Below are positions 1 to 14,566 of a DNA stretch of 64,000 bases, in pieces. How positions within the stretch are numbered: position 1 is the first letter of the stretch; each line of letters starts with the position of its first letter. Origin of the DNA: Orientallactaga sibirica. Taxonomy: Eukaryota > Chordata > Mammalia > Rodentia > Dipodidae. The translations under genes were made by a program, and so were the position numbers. The notes under the pieces are model-generated. The model worked only from the letters and a program-made list of their open reading frames with translations. It searched no databases and was not told the DNA's origin. The stretch spans positions 4,295,001 through 4,359,000 of the forward strand of contig JAEOAD010000888.1 of NCBI GenBank assembly GCA_036365145.1, read 5' to 3'.

Positions 1-139
1 TTTGATCATGTTGTGACCATAGGTCCTCTCAGAGCCTCAGTGACCCCATCTGAGGAATAGAGAATGAGACAAAACTATCTCCAAAGACCCTCCCGAGCCC
101 TGACAGGGAAATGACATGACACAAAATTACAAAAGGGTC

Positions 140-145
140 TTTATT
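140..145 (-). terminator. Bcl7c poly(A) signal
   Basis: AATAAA on the minus strand, 55 bp past the Bcl7c stop, giving a very short 3' UTR that should end near position 120. Confidence 0.75.
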
Positions 146-199
146 TGTAAAAAGCCAAAGGGGCCCCTGGAGCAACAGGACAGGAGACAGGCCGGCTTC

Positions 200-5337
<5,138 letters not shown>

Positions 5338-5839
5338 GCTGGCGGGGCTGAGGCCCGGACCGAGACCGCGGCGGGACCGCCTCGGGTCCGGCGGGCTCAG
5401 GCTCGGCGCCAGGCCCGGGCGTCGCGCTCTCGGTCGGCCTTCCCTCCCGGAGTGGGCCTCGCCCTCCCTCGCTCCTCAACGCCTCCGCCAGCCCCGCCCC
5501 GCTTCCTGCCTCCGTGCCCCGCCCCGGTCCCCCGAGCTGCCCGGGAGGCGCTGGCGGCCGTGCCCCGGCCAGGGCCCGCCCCTCGGGGCCTCGGGACGCG
5601 CAGCGCCCCCTGCCCGCTGGCCACCGGGAGATGGAGGCCCGGGCGGTGCGCTCCGACCACATGGGTGCGGGGGTGCACAGGAGGGTCTGTGTCCTGGTGT
5701 ACGTCCCTGAGATGCTCCGTGTGTGTGCGGCCACCTTTGCCAGGCTGCTTCCACGATGCCCAACTACTCGTTCATTCATTCCACAGTGCTTTCCAGCCAC
5801 CGGGACGGTGGGAGTGGGTCACACCAACAAGAATGGCCA

Positions 5840-6000
5840 AAGTAAGCCGGGCGTGGTGGCGTACGCCTTTAATCCCAGCAGGGAGGCAGAGGTAGGAGTG
5901 TCACCTAGACTCCGAGGCCACCCTGAGACTACGTAGTGAATTCCAGATCAGACTGAGCTAGACCCTACCTCAAAGAACGAAAAAAAAAAAAAAAAAGAAA
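5840..6000 (+). repeat. B1-like SINE
   Basis: Forward copy just outside the Bcl7c CpG island, A-rich tail with G interruptions. Confidence 0.85.
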
Positions 6001-6029
6001 AAAGAAAAAGAAAAAAAGAATGGTCATCA

Positions 6030-6197
6030 AACTAACCAGTTGTGGTGGCGCAGGCCTTTAAACCCAGCCAGTACTTGGGATGCAGAGGTAGGAGGATCAC
6101 CTGTGAGTTCAAGGCCACCCTGAGACTGCATAGTGAATTCCAGGTCAGCCTGGGCTACAGTGAGACCCTACCTCAAGAAAAAAAGAAAAGAAAAAAA
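6030..6197 (+). repeat. B1-like SINE
   Basis: Forward copy; CCAGTTGTGGTGGCGCAGGC start, AAAAGAAAAG tail. Confidence 0.85.
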
Positions 6198-6242
6198 TTA
6201 TGTACATGTATATGTCTAAAATATATATTGGAAAAAAAATCC

Positions 6243-6425
6243 AGAGTAGAGAGATGGCTTAGCAGTTAAGGTGCTTATCTGCGAACCCTAAGAACTCAGG
6301 TTTGATTCCCCAGTACCTACGTAAGCCAGATGCATCTGGAGTTCGTTTGCAATGGCTAGAGGCCCTTGTGTGTCCCTTCTCTCTGTCTCTCTTTCTCGTC
6401 CCTCTCAAATAAATAAAATATTTTA
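6243..6425 (+). repeat. B2-like SINE
   Basis: Forward copy with intact A-box-like GATGGCTTAGCAGTTAAGG. Confidence 0.85.
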
Positions 6426-6651
6426 AAAATCCAGGTGCTTGCATTTTAGTGGCTGAAGGCACACCCATACACACTCAAATAAATAAATTAATGTTTATTT
6501 AAAGAAAACAAGTGTGCCAGTCAACACATATGACTGACATGCCTAATTTGTGCTGTGTGTTTCAGAGTTGTGTGAATTTTCAGCAGGATCATACCCACCA
6601 TATTCGACAGCATTCTGGAGTCAAACTGTGGAGGTAAAAATCCCAACTCCA

Positions 6652-6806
6652 GCAAGGTGTGGTGACACACACCTTTAATCCCACCACTCAGGAGGCAGAG
6701 GTAGGGGGAGTGCCAGGAGTTCAAGGCCATCCTGAGACTACATAGTGAATTCCAGGTCAACCTGGGCTACAGCAAGACCTTACCTTGAAAAGAAAAGAAA
6801 AAAATT
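6652..6806 (+). repeat. B1-like SINE
   Basis: Forward copy; followed directly by an older B4-type element. Confidence 0.85.
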
Positions 6807-6817
6807 CCAACTCTGAG

Positions 6818-7147
6818 TCTGGGAAGATTGCTCAGTAGGTAAAGGGATTGCTGCACAGGTGTGAACATATGAGTTCTGATATCCAAAACTCACTTAAAGT
6901 CCAACAAGGTAGTGCACATCTGTGATCCCAGTGTGCCTCTAGTAGGATGAGAAGCAGAAACAAGAGAAGCTTTAGGCCAGCTGGCCTGGTGCATAAAGCA
7001 ACAAACAGCAAGAAACCCTGCTTCAGACAAGGTGGAAAGGGAGGACTGACACCCCAAGATGGTGCTCTTATCACACACACATACACACAACAATACACAC
7101 ATGCCCGCACTCACACACGACATATATGCACATCATACACACACATA
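6818..7147 (+). repeat. B4-type SINE (ID+B1 fusion) with (CA)n tail
   Basis: GATTGCTCAGTAGGTAAAGG start, a middle CTGTGATCCCAGTGTGCCTC and end ACCCTGCTTCAGACAAGGTG are in the B4 order. A degenerate CA/TG repeat covers 7068-7146. Confidence 0.6.
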
Positions 7148-7149
7148 GT

Positions 7150-7356
7150 TTTTAAATTTTTAGTTATTTATTTGAGAGTCCACGAGAGAGAGACAGAAAG
7201 AATGGGTGTGCCAGGGCTTCCCACTGCTGCAAACATGAACTCCAGACTCCACAGTCTGCATCTGGCTTCACATGGGTACTGGGTAATTGAACCCAGGCTA
7301 CCAGGCTTTGCAAGCAAGTGCCTTTAACCGCTGGGCATCTCCTCTCCAGCCCAATT
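7150..7356 (-). repeat. B2-like SINE
   Basis: Reverse copy ending CATCTCCTCTCCAGCCC. Confidence 0.82.
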
Positions 7357-7451
7357 TTTTTTGTTACTAACATTTTCTATTTACTCATTAATAAAAAGTG
7401 CATAATACAAGCCCTTTACCCCAATCCAAGTACTCAGTAAAAGATTAACAA

Positions 7452-7597
7452 TAAGCCGGGCGTGGTGGCGCACGCCTTTAATCCCAGCACTTGGGAGGCA
7501 GAGGTAGGAGGATTGCCGTGAGTTCGAGGCCACCCTGAGACTACATAGCTAATTCCTGAGACCCTACCTCGAAAAACCAAAAAAAAAAAAAAAAAGA
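7452..7597 (+). repeat. B1-like SINE, young
   Basis: Forward copy beginning AGCCGGGCGTGGTGGCGCAC, near consensus. GATTAACAATAA flanks it on both sides (7443, 7597) as target duplication. An internal stretch after CTACATAGCTAATTCC is deleted. Confidence 0.9.
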
Positions 7598-7734
7598 TTA
7601 ACAATAATCTCTGGATGGCACAAACTGATTTGTTTGGCAAGATTAAACATTTAAAAACTGTCATTTACATTTAGTACATCACATGACCACTTTTGCTTTT
7701 TTAAATTTTTTCTTTCTTTTTTAAATCTTTTATT

Positions 7735-7928
7735 TATATTTATTTGAGAGACAGAAAGAGGCAGAGAGAGAGAGAATGGGCATGATATTTCGAGGTAGGG
7801 TCTTGCTCTAGCCCAGACTGACCTGGAATTCAATATGTATTCTCAGGCTGGCCTCGAACTCATGGCAATCCTCCTACCTTTGCCTCCCGAGTGCTGGGAT
7901 TAAAGGCATGCACCACCATTCCCAGCTC
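7735..7928 (-). repeat. Truncated B2-like fragment abutting B1-like SINE
   Basis: A 50-bp B2-like end (to AATGGGCATG) runs straight into a reverse B1-like copy (7788-7928). Confidence 0.75.
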
Positions 7929-7968
7929 ACTTTTGCTATTAACAAAATAATCAGACATGGTAACAAAT

Positions 7969-8193
7969 ACAAAGGAGTTTTTTTAAAAATATATTTTATT
8001 TAAGAGAGAAAAAGAGGCAGAGAGAGAGAACAGGCACACCAGGGCCTCCAGCCACTGTAAATGAACTCCAGATGCATGTGCCCCCTTGTGCATCTGGCTT
8101 ACGTGGATCCTGGAAAATCGAACTGGGATCCTTTGGCTTTGCAGGCCAATGCCTTAACTGCTAAGCCATTTCTCCAGCCCTACAAAGGAGTTT
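7969..8193 (-). repeat. B2-like SINE with target duplication
   Basis: Reverse copy flanked by ACAAAGGAGTTTT at about 7969 and 8181. Confidence 0.9.
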
Positions 8194-8284
8194 TAATTGA
8201 GAAATATGACTACCCCTATCTACTATTGCAACAATAAACTTTACCCACTGTCAAGTCTCTTCATTTCCCTGTCTTCAAGTTGCT

Positions 8285-8648
8285 GGGGTTTTGTTGTTGC
8301 TGTTGTTTTCAAGGTAGGGTCTCACTTCAGCTCAGGCTGGTCTGAAATTCACTCTGTAGTCACAGGGAGGCCTGAAATTCTTAGCGATCCTCTACCTCTC
8401 CCTCCCAAGTGCTGGGATTAAAGGCATGCGTCACCAACCACCTGTCCCATATTTATTTTTATTTTATTTATTTGTTTGTTTGTTTGTTTATTATTTTTGT
8501 TTGTTTTTCTGAGGTAGGGTCTCACTTTAGCTCAGGCTGACCTGGAAATCACTATGTAGTCTCAGGGTGGCTCAAACTCTCGGCAGTCTTCCTACCTCTG
8601 CCTCCTGAGTGCTAGGATTAAAGTCATGTGCCACCAAGCCCAGCCAGA
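8285..8648 (-). repeat. Two B1-like SINEs
   Basis: Reverse copies at 8285-8445 and 8490-8648 separated by a (TTTG)n-rich tail. Confidence 0.82.
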
Positions 8649-8697
8649 TTTTTTTTTTTTTTTTTTAAAGAAAGGCGTGCTGCGCTACCACGCCTGG

Positions 8698-8955
8698 GCT
8701 TTTTTTTTTTTTTTTTTTTAATATTTTTATTTATTTACTTATTTGAGAGAGAGATACAGAAATAGGCAGGGAGAGGGAAAGAGAGAGAGAGGGAGAATGG
8801 CAGGGCCAGGGCTTCCAGCCACTGCAAACAAACTCCAGATGCATGTGCTCCCTTGTGCATCTGGCTTATGTGGGTCCTGGAGAATAGAGCCTTGAACCGG
8901 GGTCCTTAGGCTTCATAGGCAAGCGTTTAACCGCTAAGCCATCTCTCCAGCCCCC
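8698..8955 (-). repeat. B2-like SINE
   Basis: Reverse copy of the subtype with the extra GAGCCTTGAACCGGGGTCCT block. Confidence 0.85.
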
Positions 8956-9358
8956 AGATTTATTTTTTTAAAGCTAGCTTTACCAGCAACTGGTGCATGT
9001 CCTTGGACAAGTCAGTTTTCTCCATTGCCTCATATATAATGTGGGAGTAAGTTAATGTATGTCCATGATGATGTACTTAGAACAGTGCCTTGCCCATGGT
9101 AAATATCAAATATTCACTGTTAGCTGTAGTCCCTGCCAACAGTTTGGCTTCAAGTGTACCTGCTGTACCAGTGAACTTTTTTGTTCTGAAGGCTTGCTCA
9201 TGGCAACATCTTCACACAGGTCTCAGTCCCTTCACTCACTCACAAACTGCATTATCTGCTGTTGGTTATGGTCTCCTTCATCAGACTGTGAACTCAGGAG
9301 ACCTAAAACCAAACACGGATCCTCTCTGTTCCAGAGCCCTACACAGAGTATGTGTAGG

Positions 9359-10218
9359 TGATTTGAATGTGAATGTATGTCCCCCATAGCCTGAGGTGTT
9401 TTTGAAAATAGTTTTAAAATTTATTTATTTGAAAGAGAGGCAGACAAAGAGAGAGAAAATGGATGCACCAGGGCCTATAACCACTGCAAATGAACTCCAG
9501 ATGCATGTGCCACCTTGGGTATCTGGCTTACATAGGTACTGAATGTAGGAATTGAGCCTAGGTCTTTAGGCTTCCCAGGCAAACACCTTAACCATTAAGC
9601 CATCTCTCCAAACCACCTAAGGTGCTTTTTTTGTTTTGTTTTGTTTTTTTGAGGTAGGGTCTTGCTCTAGCCCAGTGCTGGGATTAAAGGTGTGAGCCTC
9701 CACGCCTGGCTATCTGAGGTATTTTTTTGTTGTTGTTGTTGTTGTTGTTTTCTTGTTTTGTTTTTCAAGGTAGGGTCTCACTCTAGCCCAGGCTGACCTG
9801 GAATTCACTATGTAGTCTCAGGGTGGCCTTGAACTCATGACAAGCCTCCTACCTCTGCCTCCCGAGTGCTATGATTAAAGCAGTGTGGCACCACCACACC
9901 CGTCTTACCTGAGATATTTTTGATTAAGCTTGAAACTTGAGTTTCCAGCTGGTAAAACCTGCTGGAGGAGGTGTCACTGGGGGCGGATCGTTGAGTCCAG
10001 CTGCAAAGGTAGAGATAGAGAGCAGTTTGAGCTCTGGCTGTTGGCGCTTGCTGATGTTGGTTTTTCTCTTTGCTATGGAGGCTTTTATGGAAGTAAGCCA
10101 GCTTCTTCCACCATGATGGAACATTCCATGGATTCTGCAAGCCGGAAATAAACCCTTTCTTCCCATAAACTGTTTCTGGTCTGATGTTTGTCCTGCAACT
10201 TGAAGGTAACTGCAACAA
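9359..10218 (+). repeat. Old rodent interspersed repeat split by SINE insertions
   Basis: Starts GATTTGAATGTGAATGTATG (9359) and resumes at about 9925 with CTGGAGGAGGTGTCACTGGG. It ends with TGGATTCTGCAAGCCGGAAA, TAAACCCTTTCTTCCCATAA and GTTTCTGGTCTGATGTTTGT. I recognise this dispersed rodent repeat but am not sure of its family name. Between the halves sit a B2-like (9405-9616) and B1-like copies (9630-9715, 9760-9900), all minus. Confidence 0.5.
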
Positions 10219-10799
10219 GGTGCTTGAGAACTAGTTGTGGAGATATATGGGCAGTCTTTTCAGTATCTAGCCAGTGTTAATGAGTTGCTGTTTGGGTGTG
10301 ACCTGTCTGAAGCATGTTCTCACCTGTGTGAGAATGTAGGCGTGGATACCTTAACCCTTCAGTAGATGGATGTTTGTTTGTTGGGTCTGTTACTAGGCCT
10401 GGAAAGGTGAAGTGTCTGTCTCCCTCTTGGTAGGTATGGCAGACAAGGAGAGTGGAAGGCACCCTAACATAGGCAGATAGGCTAGGAGGTGTGTATGTTT
10501 TAAGTGCTGCCCCAAGCCAGACCAAGAGGAAGGCCTACACATTCCTGTCGTGTAAAACTGGCACTTTCCCTCTTCTGCTCCCTAGCTTCCCCCAAAGTAG
10601 CCCCTTTGTCAACAAGTTCTGGCTCGGGTCACAGCCTAAGTCTCCTTGTCCTCCCAGCGAGTCACAGAGCTGCCATCTAGGCCCAAGGTCCCGTTCACTG
10701 TACCGACGACACCTGCCTCCCAACTCTGGCACCTCACCAGCGTAAGCCGCACCGGAGGGTTACTGAGCTCAGGGCCTAGGAATCTTGTCTAAAAGTAGT
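10219..10799. other. Unique sequence between Bcl7c and Ctf1
   Basis: No ORF with family resemblance, no SINE. May hold Ctf1 upstream elements. Confidence 0.5.
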
Positions 10800-10921
10800 G
10801 GTGGTGGGGAAATGTTTGGGGTCTGGGCTATGATTGGCCGAGCCCGGGCCACGCCCCGGCCCCTTTTCCCCCCTCGCAGGGGGGCTGTGTGTGGAGGGAA
10901 CTGGGATCAGCCAGGGCCAGC
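10800..10921 (+). promoter_or_regulatory. Ctf1 proximal promoter / 5' UTR
   Basis: GC-rich stretch directly before the Ctf1 ATG. It has an inverted CCAAT box (ATTGG at 10833-10837) and GC-box-like CACGCCCCGGCCCC at 10850-10863. No clear TATA box. The boundary between promoter and 5' UTR is not resolvable. Confidence 0.55.
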
Positions 10922-10946
10922 ATGAGCCAGAGGGAGGGAAATCTGG
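10922..10946 (+). CDS. Ctf1: Ctf1 coding exon 1
   Basis: Encodes MSQREGNL plus one base, followed by the GTAAGG donor. This short first exon is too small to show as an open frame but fits exon 2 in phase. Confidence 0.92.
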
Positions 10947-13900
10947 GTAAGGGGCTGAGGGATCAGACCTTGGGTCCTGAGGGGAGTAGGAGTCAGAAGG
11001 GTCGAAAGCTGGGGTCTGGGTCTCTGCACCACCATCCCCAATCCCGGAGGGGAGCGGCCTGGGCGGGGGAGAACAGTCTCCGGTGTCAGGTAACGTGCGG
11101 GTGAGTGGGGAGAAAGGGCAGGCGCAGGCACGGTTTAGAGGAGGCCCGCAGTAGAGGCTCCAGGGCAAGGGCTCGGGGGTTCGATCACCGAGTACACCGG
11201 TGAGTACACCATGGGGAAGGACTGAGGTCTGGCTAGGGGCAGGACGCCAGGGTCCTCTCAGAGTATTGGACAGAACCAGGGCTGGGCGTCCGGAGGGAGG
11301 GTAGAGTTAGGGAAGGAAGTCTTGGAGTCTGGGGATCCGCTGAAAGTCAGGCTGCTGAGATGCCGGTGGGCATCGGGCGGGAGAGGAAGGCGGGAGTAGC
11401 CGGGTCAGGCTCCGGACTACATTCCCTGCATGCACCGGGATCCCTGCACTCTACATCTCGGGAAATGTAGTCCTTTTCCTGTGGAACTGCCCTCGGGCTT
11501 GGGCCAGGGAGGCGGGGCGCTGATTCGTTGGTACCACCCAGCCTAGCGTCTCGTGTAAGAAGGGGCATTAGGAGCATCAAGGAGGGAATGGGACTTCAGT
11601 CTTCCCTGTCTGTAAACTGGCATTAGAGGCACATTCCACGCCGGGCGTGGTAGGAGGATCGCCATGAGTTCGAGGCCACCCTGAGACTAAATAGTGAATA
11701 TCAGGTCTGCCCTGGCTAGAGTGAGACCCTACCTCGGAAAAACCAGAAAAAAAGAGGGCACTTTCCAGTGTGACGTTCTGTATCTTGATGATGTTAAATT
11801 CCACCAATAGTCATGACGATCCAAGGACGTTGTGAGCCTTGTTCTTACAAGGACTCACTCAGAATAAGGCAGTTGTAAAAGGGCTACTCTGACAAACGGC
11901 CTCAAGTTAAAGGAAGAACTGATTTAGAAAGGGGAAATCTAGAGCCTTCACTAAGAAGCAGTGCTTCTTATAAGATTTCAACGGTGATTTTGGGGATAGA
12001 TGCTTAAGTAGAGAAACTGCTTAACACAGGTCTAGCACCTCACTTTCCCTATGTTGTATCAGGACAGCTTTTGCCTGGTTTGAATGCTAGAGAATCCAAA
12101 GCGTAGCCTTCTGGGTTTGGGAAAGAAGAGCCTGTCTGGAAGAGGTGGTTAAAAAGTGAGGTTTGGGCTGCCTTCATTCCTCTCCCTCTCTTTCCCACCA
12201 GAAGACCCCCAGGCTGACACCCCAGTCTCACTCCTTCCCCACTTGGAGGCCAAGATCCGCCAGACACACAGCCTTGCCCATCTCCTCACCAAATATGCTG
12301 AGCAGCTGCTTGAGGAATATGTGAGTGGTAAAGGGGGGTGCTGTGGAGTGGGGAAGTATAGATCACAGAGGTCCTCCGCCACTCATTTCCTCAATCTCAT
12401 TCTCAACGGCTAACTTGCTTCTGATCACACAGTAAATTGAAAGACTCTATCAGTGGCCAAAGGATACTCTTGTCTGCTTCAGCTTGAAGGCTCCAGCCTT
12501 GGTGTTGGAAATGAGAAGCAGTGTGAGAAATCGAAGCGAATTCTGGTCTGGGAGTCAGGAAACCTGGATTTGGCCTTGGTGTAATCTTGTAACCTCACTG
12601 CCATGGGCTGTAAGATGAAGGAACTGAACCACATGAACCGTGAATGCTTCCATTTTGGATGTTCAGAGAGGCCAAGAAAGGGCTTCAATCGAGAATAAGA
12701 ATTCTATCCCATGGGGGAGACATTAACAGAGGATTGAGATCTGACAGCATGTTTGGTTTGAGCCAAATACAGAAGATTCACTTAAATTACCGTTCTGTAA
12801 TGGAGGAAGGCTCTAGTTCTGATTCAGAAAGACTAAGGCCTGAAACCTTATGACCTTGGCCAGTAGTGCTAATACTAAAATAGAAACACAGTGGCACATG
12901 CCTTTAATCCCAGCACTCTTGAGGCTGAGGTAGGAGGATCACCATGAGTTTGAGGCCAGTCTGGACTATAGAGTGAGTTCCAAGCCAGCCTGGGCTAGGG
13001 TAAGACCCTACTTAAAAAAAAAAAAAAAAAAAAAAAGGGGGGGCTGGAGAAATGGCTTAGTGGTTAAGGCGTTTGCCTGCGAAGCCAAGGAATTCTTCAG
13101 GAAAGCCAGAAAAGGGGCACATGCATCTGGAGTTTGTTTGCAGTGGCTAGAGGCCCTGGCGTGCCCATTCTCTCTCTGTCTGCGTCTCTTCTATCTCTCT
13201 CTCTGTTTGCAAATAAATAAATTTAAAAAAAAAAAAAAAGCCGGGCATGGTGGCGCACTCAGGAAGCAGAGGTAGGAGGATCGTGGTGAGTTCGAGGCCA
13301 CTCTGAGACTACATAGTGAATTCCAGGTCAGCCTGAACTAAAAAAAAAGAAGAAGAAGAAAAAAAAAAAAAAAAAAAAGAGGCCTGTCCTGGTGGTGTGC
13401 ACGCTGTTAATCCCAGCATTTGGGAGGCTGAGGTGGATGGATTTTTGTGAATTCCAGGAATCCTGAGACTACATAGTGAATCCCAGGTCAGCCTGGCCTA
13501 GAGCAAGACCCTTCCTTATGAAAGCAAAAAAGAAAAGAAAAAGCAATGTCAGGGGGTGGGGAGGTAGCTCAATGGTTAAAGGTTCTTCCTTGGGCAGGTG
13601 TGGTGGTGCATGCCTTTAATCTCATCACTCAGGAGGCAGAGGTAGGATGATTCAAAATCTGAAAACCAAAAAAAAGAAAGGAGGAAAGAAAATTCTTCCT
13701 TGAAAAACCTGACAGCCTGGGTTTGATTCCTCAGTACCCAGGTAAAGCCAGATGCACAAAGTGGTGCATACGTCTGGAATTTTTTTTTAATTTTATTTAT
13801 TATTATTTTTTTGAGAGAGAGATACAGAAATAGGCAGGAGAGAGAGAGATAGATAGATAAAGAGAGAGAGAGAGGGAGAGAATGGGTGCGCCAGGGCCTC

Positions 13901-14535
13901 CAGCCACTGCAAACAAACTCCAGATGCATGCACCCCCTTGTGCATCTGGCTTATGTGGGTCCTGGAGAATCGAGCCTCAAACCGGGGTCCTTAGGCTTCA
14001 TAGGCAAGCGTTTAACCGCTAAGCCATCTCTCCAGCCCATACGTCTGGAATTTGTTTGCAGCCCTGGCATGTCCATGCCCATACTCTCACTCATTTCTCT
14101 CTCTCTCTCTTTTTTTTTTTTTTGAAGTAGGGTCTCACTCCAGTCCAGGCTGACCTGGAACTCTCTGTAGCTCTAGGCTGGCCTTGGTCATCCCACCTGG
14201 CCTAAAAGTTGTGAGTTTTTGTTTGTTTGTTTGTTTGTTTGTTTTGGTTTTTTTAAATTAATTAATTTATTTTTGGAGAGAGACATAGAGAGGACAGAGA
14301 GGGAGGAGACAGAGAATGGGCACGCCAGCAGTCTCTCAGCTGCTGTGAACGACATCCAGATGCCTGCACCCCCTTGTGGGCAAGTGTGGCATTGCGCCCT
14401 TGCATCACTTTGCATCTGGCTAAACATGGGACCTGGAAATTGGAACCGCTGGAAATTGGAACCGGGTTCTTAGGCTTAGGAGGCAGGCGCCTTAACCGCT
14501 AAGCCATCTCTCCAGCCCTTTTTTGTTTTGTTTTG

Positions 14536-14566
<31 letters not shown>

